Under the pieces are notes generated by a model, which searched no databases, had not been told where the DNA came from, and saw only the letters and a list, made by a program, of their open reading frames with translations. Shown piece by piece: positions 1-8,761 of a DNA stretch of 64,000 nucleotides (within the stretch, counting starts at the first letter, position 1; each line of letters begins with the position of its first letter). The DNA comes from JAZKHT01 sp040385245. GTDB lineage: Bacteria; Pseudomonadota; Alphaproteobacteria; Rhodobacterales; Rhodobacteraceae. The stretch lies in NCBI GenBank assembly GCA_040385245.1, contig JAZKHT010000001.1, forward strand, positions 310,001-374,000, given 5' to 3'. Both the position numbers and the translations under genes were made by a program.

Positions 1-566
1 GCCAGATAGGCGGTAGCGGCCAGCGTCAGCGGGGCAGGTTGGCAGACAGCGATCACATGGGTGTCAGGCCCAAGGGCGCGCATGAAGTCGACCAGATACA
101 GCGTGTAATCTTCGACGTCGAACTTGCCTGCGCTGACAGGAATATCGCGCGCGTTGTGCCAATCCGTCACGTAGACGTCACAGTCAGGCAGCAGACTGGC
201 CACTGTCGAGCGCAGCAACGTCGCATAGTGCCCGGACATTGGGGCCACCAGCATCACCTTGCGGGCCATGGGCGCGCGGCGACGAACCGAGAAGTGGATC
301 AGATTGCCGAAGGATTTTTCCACCTCGATCTTGATGTCGACCAGATGGTCTTGCCCATCTGGCCCGACGATGGACCGGATACCCCAGTCGGGTTTCGCGG
401 ACATGCGGGCGAAGGTGCGTTCGGTCACTTCGCCCCAGGCGGCGGTCAGTTGCAGCATGGGGTTCATCGACAGCGCAAAGACCGGATAGGATGCCATGGC
501 CCGTGCAGTCGCCCCCAACCATTCATTGGTGTTGCGGGCTGTTTCCATCATATCATAAGTGTACAT
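1..566 (-). CDS. phaZ: Intracellular polyhydroxyalkanoate depolymerase, 3' part beyond window
   Basis: The first 188 residues are visible; the rest lies left of the window. The protein begins MYTYDMMETARN and continues with the PHB depolymerase pattern: an N-terminal block around YPVFALSMNP, then VMLVAPMSGHYATLLR and DVYVTDWHNAR, as in intracellular PhaZ enzymes that hydrolyse stored poly-3-hydroxybutyrate granules. The catalytic lipase-box region would follow IAVCQPAP at the cut. It is divergent from phaC with about 115 bp between starts, the usual arrangement in Rhodobacteraceae. The start lies in a GTACATGTAC palindrome (561-570). The product name follows from family resemblance and context. 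Confidence 0.88.
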   Translation of the reverse strand, partial: MYTYDMMETARNTNEWLGATARAMASYPVFALSMNPMLQLTAAWGEVTERTFARMSAKPDWGIRSIVGPDGQDHLVDIKIEVEKSFGNLIHFSVRRRAPMARKVMLVAPMSGHYATLLRSTVASLLPDCDVYVTDWHNARDIPVSAGKFDVEDYTLYLVDFMRALGPDTHVIAVCQPAPLTLAATAYL

Positions 567-682
567 GTACCGCACAGTGCGTCTCCTTGTCCGGAACGGG
601 CCGGCCAGCGATTTCGCAGCTTTCCCCCCCGGTCGGGCGTCGATATGCTGCACAGCGGCGAGGATAGGGGGGAATTGTTCGC

Positions 683-2476
683 ATGACAACGGAAGACAGC
701 GACGCAGGGGCCCGGCTGGAAAAGCTGAATGCCAACCTGGCGAAAGTCGAAGAGTTGTCGCAGCGCCTTGTGGTAGCGCTATCAAAGCGCAAACAGGTCG
801 ATTCCGCCCTGCATGGCCCCTCGTCCGATGTCTACATGAAGGCAGCGGCGGCCTATGTGGCCGAAATGATGCAGAACCCGTCCAAAATTCTGGAGCACCA
901 GATCGGCTACTGGGGAAAGAGCCTGAAGCACTACGTCGAGGCGCAGCAGGCTCTGTCGAAGGGCGAATTGAAGGCGCCCGCCGACCCCACGCCTAAGGAC
1001 AAGCGATTCTCTAATCCGCTGTGGGAAAACCATCCGTTCTTCAACTATCTCAAGCAGCAATACCTGATCAACGCCGAGGCGATCTCGGATGCTGTTTCCG
1101 ATATGGAAACGCTGGACCAGAATGACCGCCGCCGGGTCGAGTATTTCACCAAGCAGATCGTCGACATGTTTTCGCCCACCAACTTTCTGGGCACCAACCC
1201 CGACGCGCTGGAACGCGCGATCGAAACGGATGGTGAAAGTCTGGTGAAGGGGCTGGAAAATCTGGTCCACGACGTCGAGTCGAACAGTGGCGAGGTGGTC
1301 GTGTCGCTGGCCGACAAGGACGCGTTCAAGGTGGGCCAGAACCTTGCCACCACTCCCGGCGATGTCGTCTATCGCAACCGCATGTTCGAACTGATCCAGT
1401 ATCGCCCGACAACGGAAACGGTCCATCAGACGCCGCTGCTGATCTTTCCTCCATGGATCAACAAATTCTACATCCTGGACATGAAACCACAGAACAGCCT
1501 GATCAAATGGGTTGTCGATCAGGGGTTCACGCTTTTCGTGGTCAGTTGGGTTAACCCCGACGCCTCTTACCGGGACGTCGGCATGGATGACTACATCCGC
1601 GACGGCTATCTGCGCGCGATGGCCGAGGTGCGCCGGATCACGGGCGAAAAGCAGATCAACGCCGTCGGGTATTGCATCGCGGGCACCACGCTGGGTCTGA
1701 CGCTGGCGCATCTGGAAAAGGCGGGCGACACATCAGTGAAATCCGCGACCTTCTTTACCACCCTGACCGATTTTTCCGATCCGGGCGAAGTGGGGGTGTT
1801 TCTCGAAGACGACTTTGTCGATGGGATCGAGCGTCAGCTTGATCTGGACGGCATGTTGTCGAAATACTTCATGAGCAAGACCTTCAGCTATCTGCGGTCC
1901 AATGACCTGATCTACACGCCCGCCATCAAAAGCTACATGATGGGCGAGGCGCCGCCCGCCTTTGATCTGCTGTACTGGAATGGCGACGGCACCAATCTGC
2001 CCGCCAAGATGGCCTTGGAATACCTGCGGGGGCTGTGCCAATCCGACCGCTTTGCCAGCGGCGGTTTTCCGGTTTTTGGCAATTTGGTCACCCTGTCCGA
2101 TATCAAGCTGCCCGTTTGCGCCATTGCCTGCGAGACGGACCACATCGCCCATTGGCGCGGATCGTTCAACGGGGTCAAACAAATGGGGTCCAAGGAGAAG
2201 ACATTCATTCTGTCCGAAAGTGGCCACATCGCCGGGATCATTAACCCGCCGTCGCGGAACAAGTACGGCCACTACGTCAGCGATGCGCCGCTTGATCAAC
2301 CCGATGGGTGGAAGGCGGGGGCCAGTTTCATCAAGGAAAGCTGGTGGCCGCGCTGGCGCGATTGGCTGGCACAGCGGTCGGGAGATCAAATTCCCGCACG
2401 CGTTCCAGGCGATTCGGGGGCAAAAGTGCTGGCCCCGGCACCGGGAACCTATGTGGTGACCGATCCAAGTCTCTGA
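683..2476 (+). CDS. phaC: Class I poly(R)-hydroxyalkanoic acid synthase
   Basis: This 597-residue alpha/beta-fold polymerase joins 3-hydroxyacyl-CoA units into PHA on the granule surface. The length suits class I synthases, which act without PhaE or PhaR subunits. The lipase-like box GYCIAG carries the nucleophile Cys331; Asp486 (in CETDHIAHW) and His515 (in SESGHIAG) complete the expected triad. The N-terminal PhaC_N-type region spans roughly residues 100-270 and ends near LIFPPWINKFYILD. The start follows a G-rich Shine-Dalgarno stretch (AGGATAGGGGGG). It faces away from phaZ and is followed by phaP and phaR, a complete storage locus. Confidence 0.97.
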   Translation: MTTEDSDAGARLEKLNANLAKVEELSQRLVVALSKRKQVDSALHGPSSDVYMKAAAAYVAEMMQNPSKILEHQIGYWGKSLKHYVEAQQALSKGELKAPADPTPKDKRFSNPLWENHPFFNYLKQQYLINAEAISDAVSDMETLDQNDRRRVEYFTKQIVDMFSPTNFLGTNPDALERAIETDGESLVKGLENLVHDVESNSGEVVVSLADKDAFKVGQNLATTPGDVVYRNRMFELIQYRPTTETVHQTPLLIFPPWINKFYILDMKPQNSLIKWVVDQGFTLFVVSWVNPDASYRDVGMDDYIRDGYLRAMAEVRRITGEKQINAVGYCIAGTTLGLTLAHLEKAGDTSVKSATFFTTLTDFSDPGEVGVFLEDDFVDGIERQLDLDGMLSKYFMSKTFSYLRSNDLIYTPAIKSYMMGEAPPAFDLLYWNGDGTNLPAKMALEYLRGLCQSDRFASGGFPVFGNLVTLSDIKLPVCAIACETDHIAHWRGSFNGVKQMGSKEKTFILSESGHIAGIINPPSRNKYGHYVSDAPLDQPDGWKAGASFIKESWWPRWRDWLAQRSGDQIPARVPGDSGAKVLAPAPGTYVVTDPSL

Positions 2477-2511
2477 TCTGGTTTCCACTTTTTGGCGAGT
2501 CCGCCCAAAAA

Positions 2512-2552
2512 TGCTGCGGTGCAGAAAAAACTTGAAATGCTGCACCGCAGCA
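2512..2552. promoter_or_regulatory. PhaR-type operator, two CTGC-N3-GCAG sites as an inverted repeat
   Basis: CTGCGGTGCAG (2514-2524) and CTGCACCGCAG (2540-2550) both fit CTGC-N3-GCAG. They also form a perfect 13-bp inverted repeat (2512-2524 with 2540-2552). TGC-rich sites of this form are known targets of PhaR in Paracoccus and Rhodobacter. The second copy lies between the -35 and -10 of the predicted phaP promoter, where bound PhaR would block polymerase. The repeat could also form an RNA hairpin after phaC, but no T-run follows, so an operator is the better reading. Confidence 0.8.
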
Positions 2553-2560
2553 TGTATATC
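2532..2560 (+). promoter_or_regulatory. Predicted phaP promoter
   Basis: TTGAAA (2532-2537) and TATATC (2555-2560) are separated by exactly 17 bp, a good fit to a housekeeping sigma factor promoter. The spacer contains the second CTGC-N3-GCAG operator. The phaP start is about 50 bp downstream. Confidence 0.6.
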
Positions 2561-2610
2561 TTGCTCATCAGGAAACGCAGCGCCACGCCGCATCACCAGG
2601 AGCAGACATT

Positions 2611-3060
2611 ATGACCAAGACCCCCGATTTCGCCAAAGTCATGCAGGACATGATGGCTTCTTTCCCGGTCGACTCGACCGCCCTGCAGACCGCTTTCAAA
2701 ACCCAGGCTGCCTTGGGCGAGAAGATGTCGAAAGTCGCTTTGGAAGCCGCTGAAAAATCGACCGAGATCACCACGAAGTGGGCCAAAGACACCCTCGCCA
2801 AGCTGGGCGACGTGTCCAAAGCCAAGACCGAACCGACCGACTACACCAAGTCGATCTCGGACTTCGCTTCGGCCGCTGCTGAAATGGCTGCTGAAAACAT
2901 GGCCGCTTTCGCTGAAGTCGCGAAAAAAGTGCAGATGGAAACTGTCGAGCTGATGCTGGCTGCTGGCAAGGACATGTCGGAAGACGCGACCGCCGCCGTC
3001 AAGAAAGCCACTGCCGAAGTGACCTCGGTCGCGAAAAAAGCGGCTGCTGCCGCGAAGTGA
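2611..3060 (+). CDS. phaP: Phasin, PHA granule-coating protein
   Basis: This 149-residue protein is rich in Ala, Lys and Glu and probably nearly all helical, as phasins are. The first 30 residues (MTKTPDFAKVMQDMMASFPV) match the phasin_2-type N-terminus of Rhodobacteraceae, and the tail is a Lys/Ala-rich amphipathic helix. Phasins coat the granule and control its size and number. The gene follows phaC by about 135 bp, has its own operator-bearing promoter and ends at a strong terminator. Codon use is highly biased (GCT/GCC, AAG), consistent with heavy expression. Confidence 0.95.
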   Translation: MTKTPDFAKVMQDMMASFPVDSTALQTAFKTQAALGEKMSKVALEAAEKSTEITTKWAKDTLAKLGDVSKAKTEPTDYTKSISDFASAAAEMAAENMAAFAEVAKKVQMETVELMLAAGKDMSEDATAAVKKATAEVTSVAKKAAAAAK

Positions 3061-3106
3061 TCTGAAGATCAACCGTCGACGACTCCTCCCTGTCGGATGA
3101 CGTGCT

Positions 3107-3138
3107 GGGCGGGCCTTATGGGCTCGCCCTTTCTTTTT
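3107..3138 (+). terminator. Rho-independent terminator of phaP
   Basis: GGGCGGGCC (3107-3115) pairs with GGCTCGCCC (3121-3129) around a 5-nt loop, with one G-T wobble. TTTCTTTTT follows (3130-3138). It separates the strongly expressed phasin gene from phaR. Confidence 0.85.
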
Positions 3139-3162
3139 GATAAACGGTGTCCTAAGCTTCGC

Positions 3163-3187
3163 TGCACTGCACCCATTGCAGGTGCAA
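3163..3187. promoter_or_regulatory. Predicted PhaR autoregulatory operator
   Basis: Two TGCA palindromes lie just upstream of phaR: TGCACTGCA (3163-3171) and TTGCAGGTGCAA (3176-3187). PhaR repressors in this group bind TGC-rich palindromes before both phaP and phaR. The spacing differs from the phaP operator, so autoregulation is inferred. Confidence 0.55.
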
Positions 3188-3208
3188 CATCAACAGGAGC
3201 CCGGGACG

Positions 3209-3769
3209 ATGGCCGACACCGACAAGCCTCTTCTCATCAAGCGTTATGCCAGCCGTCGGCTGTACAACACCGAAACGTCGGATTATGTCACGCTTGAGGA
3301 TATCGCAGGCTTTATCCGTGCCGGGCGCGAGGTGCAGATCATCGATCTGAAATCAGGCGACGACCTGACGCGGCAATATCTTTTGCAGATCGTGGCCGAA
3401 CATGAATCAAAGGGCGAAAACGTCCTGCCGATCAATGTGCTGACCGATCTTGTCCGCAGCTACACGACCGAGATGCAGTCGGTCGTGCCGCAGTTCCTGG
3501 CCTCGTCGTTCGAGATGCTCCAAAAGGGCCAGTCCAAGATCATGGAAAACATGTCCACCCTGAACCCGATGGCGGCGATGCCGGGCTTTGATGCCATGCG
3601 CAAGCAGCAAGAGGCGTTCATGAAGACCATGATGGGCGGCCTGCCCGGCTGGGGTGGGTCCGGTCCCGCAAAAGAAAGCGATGACGCGCCCGCTGCGGGT
3701 AACGCCGACGAACTGGCGCAGATCAAAAAGCAGTTGGCCGAGTTGCAAAAGAAGCTGTCCAAGCTCTGA
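3209..3769 (+). CDS. phaR: Polyhydroxyalkanoate synthesis repressor PhaR
   Basis: The start is set at MADTDKPLLIKRYASRRLYN because AGGAG lies 9 bp upstream (3195-3199); an in-frame ATG at 3137 has no such support and would run through the operator. The 186-residue protein opens with the PHB accumulation regulator DNA-binding motif (KRYASRRLYNTETSDYVT), has a central helical PHB-binding region (about 60-130) and ends in a Lys/Gln/Leu helix. PhaR senses PHB granules and represses phaP and itself until granules titrate it. The operators at 2512-2552 and 3163-3187 support this. Confidence 0.96.
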   Translation: MADTDKPLLIKRYASRRLYNTETSDYVTLEDIAGFIRAGREVQIIDLKSGDDLTRQYLLQIVAEHESKGENVLPINVLTDLVRSYTTEMQSVVPQFLASSFEMLQKGQSKIMENMSTLNPMAAMPGFDAMRKQQEAFMKTMMGGLPGWGGSGPAKESDDAPAAGNADELAQIKKQLAELQKKLSKL

Positions 3770-3784
3770 CCGCAGGGCGGGGGC

Positions 3785-4729
3785 ATGTCCGAAGGCCGCG
3801 TGACACTTTGGGGGATCGAGGTGTTTCTCGCCGCGGCCGAAGAGGGCGCGATTTCCGCCGCCGCCCGGCGTCTTGGGGTTAGCCCGTCCGCGGTCAGTCA
3901 ACAGCTTTCCGGGCTTGAGGCGGCGCTGGGTGCGCCGCTTCTGGATCGTGGCGCCCGCCCCATGCGGATGACGCCTGCGGGCACCATGTTCCGCCGTCAC
4001 GCCCACGTCATCCTGAACGCCGAGGCCGAGGCGCGCGCCGAATTGGGCATGGCCGATCTGTCGGCCCTGACCACCCTGCGCCTTGGCATGATCGAAGATT
4101 TCGACGCCGAGGTGACCCCCCGCCTGTTGACGCATCTGGCCACCGAATTGCGCGGCTGCCGGTTCCTGCTGGAAACCGGCGCCAGCCACCGCCTGTTGGA
4201 CCAGTTGGAAGATCGCGCGCTGGACATCGTCGTTGCTGCCGACAGCGGCAGCGACACCAGCGATACGCTGTGGCGCGAGGTGCATCCCTTGCTGATCGAA
4301 CCCTTCGTCGCCGTCGCCCCGCGCGGTGCGGGGGATGTCAAGACGCTGCCCCTGATCCGCTACACCGCGCGGCATCTGATGGGCCGCCAGATCGCTGCGC
4401 ACCTTGCGCGTGAAAATCTGGCCCTGGCCCAGCGGTTTGAACTGGACAGCTATCACGCGATCCTTGCGATGGTCGCGGATGGCGCGGGCTGGACGATCCT
4501 GACGCCCCTTGCCCTGCACCACGCGGCCCGCTTTCGCGCCGATGTTGATGTGCGGCCCCTGCCCATCGCGCCCTTTGACCGGACACTGACGCTGTCCGCC
4601 CGTGCCGGTGTTCTGCGCGACATCCCCGCACAGGTCGCGGCCCGCCTGCGCATCCAGTTGCAGGAACAGGTGGTCATGCCCGCCCTGTCACAGTGGCCGT
4701 GGCTATCTTCCGCGCTGCGGGTTGTCTGA
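3785..4729 (+). CDS. LysR-family transcriptional regulator
   Basis: A 314-residue LysR regulator. The winged helix-turn-helix lies at about residues 8-65, with AARRLGVSPSAVSQQLSGLE as the recognition segment. A periplasmic-binding-protein-like effector domain covers about 90-300. The gene starts 15 bp after phaR and converges on the aminotransferase gene, leaving only 6 bp. LysR regulators often control neighbours, so the amine cluster to the right is a possible target, though convergent rather than divergent orientation weakens that. Effector unknown. Confidence 0.88.
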   Translation: MSEGRVTLWGIEVFLAAAEEGAISAAARRLGVSPSAVSQQLSGLEAALGAPLLDRGARPMRMTPAGTMFRRHAHVILNAEAEARAELGMADLSALTTLRLGMIEDFDAEVTPRLLTHLATELRGCRFLLETGASHRLLDQLEDRALDIVVAADSGSDTSDTLWREVHPLLIEPFVAVAPRGAGDVKTLPLIRYTARHLMGRQIAAHLARENLALAQRFELDSYHAILAMVADGAGWTILTPLALHHAARFRADVDVRPLPIAPFDRTLTLSARAGVLRDIPAQVAARLRIQLQEQVVMPALSQWPWLSSALRVV

Positions 4730-4735
4730 AAGCCT

Positions 4736-5923
4736 CTAACCGCGTGCGTCCGTTGCCGCTTCGATCAAGGCCGTTGCGATATAGTCCAACTCGTCCCGCG
4801 TCAGTCGCGCGGGCAGACGCACATCGCAGGCCCGCATCAGCATGGCGCGTGTCATCGGCAAGTCGGGAGGATCGCCCAGAAACTGCCAATTCCAGAACGC
4901 CCGCGCGTTGCCCTCGGACAGCCCGAACACCTGCACCGACACACCGCGCCGCTTGGCCGCAGACTGAAACGACAGCGCCTGCGTGTCCGTCCAGTCGCCG
5001 ATCAGGTTGAACTGGATGCTGTCGGGCGCCCGATCTTCGCCCGGCAAGGCCGGGGGGACGGTCAGCGCGCCGCTTGCGTTCAGACGGTCGGCCACCCAAT
5101 CGTGGTTCGCCCGCCCCTTGGCCACACGATCAGCCACCAGCGGCAGTTGCGGGCGGATCACGGCGGCCGACAGGTTTTGCATCCGCAAATTGTACAGCGG
5201 CAGTCTGTTCTGCCAGTGACCAAAGCTGTTCTGCAAACCGGGGTGCTTTTTCCAGTTCTGTTCATAGGCACCCGACATGATCACCGCCCGCGCCGCAAGT
5301 TCCGGGTCGTCCGTGACCATGATCCCGCCTTCGCCCGCATTCACCAGCTTGTAGCTTTGGAAACTGAAGCACCCTATCTTGCCGATGGTGCCGATGTTGC
5401 GCCCCTTCCACACCGTTCCCAGCGAATGGGCGGCATCCTCGATCACCGGAATGCCGCGCGCATCCGCCAGCGCCATGATCGCATCCATGTCGGACGTATG
5501 ACCGCGCATGTGGCTGATCATCACCGCATCAGTGTTGTCCAGCTTAGCCGCGAAATCGGTCAGGTCCACGCGGTAATTCGCCCCCACCTCGACCAGCACC
5601 GGCAGGCAATCGGCATGGACCACCGCCGATGGCACCGCCGCAAAGGTGAACGCCGGGATCAGCACCCGCGCCCCACGCGGCAAATCCAGCGCCTTTAACG
5701 CCAGAAATAGCGCCGCCGAACAGGACGAAACCGCCAGTGCATAGCGCGCGCCCAGTAGATCGGCGAATTCCTGTTCCAGCAGCGCCACGGGGGCACCCTC
5801 GGCGGCCGTGTAGCGGAACAGGTCGCCCGAGGTCAGCAGCCGTTCAATCTCAGCCCGTGCCGCGTCGGGGATCGGTTCGGCGTCATAGACATTGGGGGCC
5901 AGTGTTTGTCCATCGGGGGCCAT
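4736..5923 (-). CDS. DegT/DnrJ/EryC1/StrS-family aminotransferase
   Basis: This 395-residue fold-type I PLP enzyme has the DegT-family marks: SSCSAALFLALKAL (phosphate-binding region), IPVIEDAAHSLG (Asp for the pyridine nitrogen) and FSFQSYKLVNAGEGG with the Schiff-base Lys192. Family members usually aminate keto-sugars, but no sugar-nucleotide genes are near. Here it is the promoter-distal member of an amine/glutamine cluster, about 150 bp after the FAD oxidase, so a role in transamination of the catabolic product is possible but inferred. AGGAAAG precedes the start by 7 bp. Confidence 0.88.
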   Translation of the reverse strand: MAPDGQTLAPNVYDAEPIPDAARAEIERLLTSGDLFRYTAAEGAPVALLEQEFADLLGARYALAVSSCSAALFLALKALDLPRGARVLIPAFTFAAVPSAVVHADCLPVLVEVGANYRVDLTDFAAKLDNTDAVMISHMRGHTSDMDAIMALADARGIPVIEDAAHSLGTVWKGRNIGTIGKIGCFSFQSYKLVNAGEGGIMVTDDPELAARAVIMSGAYEQNWKKHPGLQNSFGHWQNRLPLYNLRMQNLSAAVIRPQLPLVADRVAKGRANHDWVADRLNASGALTVPPALPGEDRAPDSIQFNLIGDWTDTQALSFQSAAKRRGVSVQVFGLSEGNARAFWNWQFLGDPPDLPMTRAMLMRACDVRLPARLTRDELDYIATALIEAATDARG

Positions 5924-6070
5924 GGCACAGCTTTCCTGAAACTCTTCTTCGGAAAATGTGTAAGTTCAGCGCGCCCGCAATGCCAGTGACATGTTCATGA
6001 CAGGGGCGATTTCCGCCCAAAGGATGCGCCCTGCTGACGCGCTTTTGAGTATTCTTGCGAAGAAAAAGCG

Positions 6071-7372
6071 TTACAGGCCAAGCCTGTCGCGCAGGGAATA
6101 CCACGTCATTGCCGTGACCAGCATCGGCCAGCGCAACGCCGCCCCACCCGGAAAGCGCGGTTGCGGCAGGCGGGCCATCAGATCGAACCGCCCCGCTTGG
6201 GCCGCCGCCGCCTCGGCCAGCAGACGCCCGGCCAGCGTGGCCATCGCCACCCCATGACCTGAATAGCCCGATGCGGACAGGACGTTGGGCCGAACGCGGG
6301 TAAAGCAGGGCATCCGGTTCATCGTGATCGCCAAAGTGCCGCCCCAGGCGTGGTCGATCCGCACATCGGCAAGCTGCGGATATACCGCAAGCATCGGTTT
6401 TCGCACGGTTTTGATGATGTCGGGAAAGCGGTAGCCATAGCTTTCTCCACCCCCGAACAGCAGGCGGTTGTCTTCGGACAGCCGCCAGTAATTCACCACG
6501 AACCGGCTGTCGGCCACGGCGATGGGCGCGCGCAGGATGTCCGCCGCACGGTCGGCCAAAGGCTCGGTCGCGACGATGAAGTTGTTGATCGGCATGACCT
6601 TGGCCGCAACGCGCGGTTCCAGTCCGCCCAGATAGCCATTGGCGGCAAGGATCACATGATCGCAGGACACAGCCCCCGTCGCCGTGTGCACCACGGGCGT
6701 GGTGCCATGATCGATGCGCAGGACTTCGGACGCCTCATGGATCAAGGCCCCTGCCGCGACGGCCGCCTGCGCCAGCCCGATGGCATAGTTCAGCGGGTGA
6801 AGGTGACCGGCACCCCGGTCCACCTCGCCACCCTGATAGGCGGTTGATCCGATCAGGTGGCGGATGCCATCGCGATCCAGCGGTTCGATCTGGTCATAAC
6901 CATAGTCGCGGCGCAGCTTTTCGGCATAGGCGTGGCCATCGCGCACCTCGGCCAGTGAACGGCAGGCATGGGCGATGCCGGGGTAATAGGTGACGGGCAT
7001 CGCGTGATCCTTGACCAGATCACGCACCATCCCCTTGGCCTCTTCGGCCAGATCCCACAGGCGATGGGCGTCATCCTTGCCGACCATCCGTTCCAGCGCG
7101 ACCTGATCCAGACGCTGGCCCGATCCCACCTGCCCACCATTGCGGCCCGATGCGCCAAAGCCCACGCGATGCGCCTCTAGCACGACGACAGACAGCCCCT
7201 TTTGCGCCAGATGCAGCGCGGCGGACAGGCCGGTATATCCCGCCCCAACGATGCAGACAGCCGCCCGCACCGCCCCCTGCAAAGGCGCAAAGGCGGCCAG
7301 CGGCGCACGCGTCGCCACGTAGTACGAGGCGGGGTATTCCCCCGCCCGGTCATTGACATGCAACAGGTTCAT
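6071..7372 (-). CDS. FAD-dependent amine oxidase, PuuB/DadA-like
   Basis: The start is taken at MNLLHVNDRAGEYPASYYVA because its ATG overlaps the stop of the upstream synthetase (ATGA), indicating translational coupling. The 433-residue protein has a Rossmann dinucleotide motif GAGYTG at 43-48, the DAO block GFGASGRNGGQVGSGQR and a C-terminal YSGHGVAMATLAG flavin-contact segment. This is the architecture of gamma-glutamylputrescine oxidase (PuuB) and relatives, which oxidise a gamma-glutamylated amine to an aldehyde. Position directly after a glutamine-synthetase-like ligase supports that role; the exact amine is unknown. Confidence 0.88.
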   Translation of the reverse strand: MNLLHVNDRAGEYPASYYVATRAPLAAFAPLQGAVRAAVCIVGAGYTGLSAALHLAQKGLSVVVLEAHRVGFGASGRNGGQVGSGQRLDQVALERMVGKDDAHRLWDLAEEAKGMVRDLVKDHAMPVTYYPGIAHACRSLAEVRDGHAYAEKLRRDYGYDQIEPLDRDGIRHLIGSTAYQGGEVDRGAGHLHPLNYAIGLAQAAVAAGALIHEASEVLRIDHGTTPVVHTATGAVSCDHVILAANGYLGGLEPRVAAKVMPINNFIVATEPLADRAADILRAPIAVADSRFVVNYWRLSEDNRLLFGGGESYGYRFPDIIKTVRKPMLAVYPQLADVRIDHAWGGTLAITMNRMPCFTRVRPNVLSASGYSGHGVAMATLAGRLLAEAAAAQAGRFDLMARLPQPRFPGGAALRWPMLVTAMTWYSLRDRLGL

Positions 7373-8724
7373 ACGTTCAGCAGCAGGTGTTCGCGTTCCC
7401 ACGGGCTGATCACCTGCAGGAATTCCTTGTATTCGTTGCGCTTGACGGAATCGTAGACGGAACAGAATTCCGGTCCCAACACCTCGACCAGGGCTGCGTC
7501 TTCCTCCAGCAGGTCAAGCGCGTCGCCAAGGTTGTAGGGCAGGTCCGTTTCGGACATATAGGCATCGCCCGTGCATTCCGGCTTTGGCAGCTTGCCCTCT
7601 TTCAGGCCCAGATAACCGCAGGCCAGACTGGCCGCGATGCCAAGGTAGGGGTTGCAGTCCATCCCCGCCAGCCGGTTTTCCAGACGCCGCGCCTCGGGAC
7701 CCGAAATCGGGACGCGCAGGCCGGTGGTGCGGTTGTCGCGGCCCCATTCCAGATTGATGGGGGCAGCAAAATCGGGGACATACCGGCGATAGCTGTTCAC
7801 GTAAGGGGCCAGCAGGGCGACGGCACCCGGCAGATGGTTCTGCATCCCGGCGATGAAGTGCAGGAATGCCTGCGTTTCGCCCCCCTTGCGGTCGGAAAAG
7901 ATGTTCTTGCCGGTCTTCATGTCCACGACCGAGTGGTGCATGTGCATGGCTGATCCCGGTTCGCCCTCGATCGGTTTGGCCATGAAGGTGGCAAAGCAAT
8001 CGTGGCGTAGCGCCGCCTCGCGGATCAGGCGCTTGAAGAAGAAAATCTCGTCCGCCAGACGCACAGGGTCGCCATGCGCCAGGTTGATCTCCACCTGACC
8101 GGCACCGCCCTCTTGCAGGATGCCGTCGATTTCCAGCCCCTGCGCCTCGGCAAAGTCATAGATGTCGTCGATCACCTTGCCGTATTCGTCAACCGCCGAC
8201 ATCGAATAGGCCTGCTTGCCCGCCGCCCGCCGTCCCGACCGGCCCATCGGCGGGATGATCGGCATATTCGGGTCGATGTTGCGGGCGACAAGAAAGAATT
8301 CCATCTCGGGCGCGACGATGGGTTGCCACCCCTCTTTGTTGTAAAGCTCGACGATCCGGCGCAGCACGTTGCGGGGGGCCGTGGGCACGGGAACGCCCTT
8401 TTGATCCTCGGCATCGTGGATGATCTGCAAGGTGACATCCGCCGTCCAGGGGGCGGCGGTGGCGGTGCTGAAATCAGGCACCAGAATCATGTCGGGTTCG
8501 GTAAAGGCACCTGTGGGATTGTCGGCCCATTCGCCGGTGATCGTTTGCAGGAAGATCGAGTTCGGCAGGAAATAGCTGGTTTGCGTCGCAAATTTCGACG
8601 CTGGCATCGCCTTGCCCCGCGCCACCCCGGCAATGTCGCCGATGATGCATTCCACCTCGTCGATGCGGCGGTCCGCAATCCACTCACGCGCGGCTTCGGG
8701 CAGTTTGTCGGTCCATTTGGACAT
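7369..8724 (-). CDS. Glutamine-synthetase-family gamma-glutamylamine ligase, PuuA-like
   Basis: A 451-residue GS-fold enzyme. The metal and glutamate-binding motifs are visible: VAPEMEFFLVA, GQVEINLAHGD, GSAMHMHHSV, and NRTTGLRVPISG for ATP. Length and motif spacing fit the PuuA-like group that ligates glutamate to an amine rather than true GlnA, and the adenylylation Tyr region typical of GlnA is not evident. It overlaps the FAD oxidase by 4 bp. A second, clearly different paralogue lies at 9536-10876, so the cluster may handle two amines or use a heteromeric ligase. Confidence 0.88.
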   Translation of the reverse strand: MSKWTDKLPEAAREWIADRRIDEVECIIGDIAGVARGKAMPASKFATQTSYFLPNSIFLQTITGEWADNPTGAFTEPDMILVPDFSTATAAPWTADVTLQIIHDAEDQKGVPVPTAPRNVLRRIVELYNKEGWQPIVAPEMEFFLVARNIDPNMPIIPPMGRSGRRAAGKQAYSMSAVDEYGKVIDDIYDFAEAQGLEIDGILQEGGAGQVEINLAHGDPVRLADEIFFFKRLIREAALRHDCFATFMAKPIEGEPGSAMHMHHSVVDMKTGKNIFSDRKGGETQAFLHFIAGMQNHLPGAVALLAPYVNSYRRYVPDFAAPINLEWGRDNRTTGLRVPISGPEARRLENRLAGMDCNPYLGIAASLACGYLGLKEGKLPKPECTGDAYMSETDLPYNLGDALDLLEEDAALVEVLGPEFCSVYDSVKRNEYKEFLQVISPWEREHLLLNV

Positions 8725-8761
8725 GGGTCACACTATGATTTGCGGTTGCCCCGGCCCGGAA

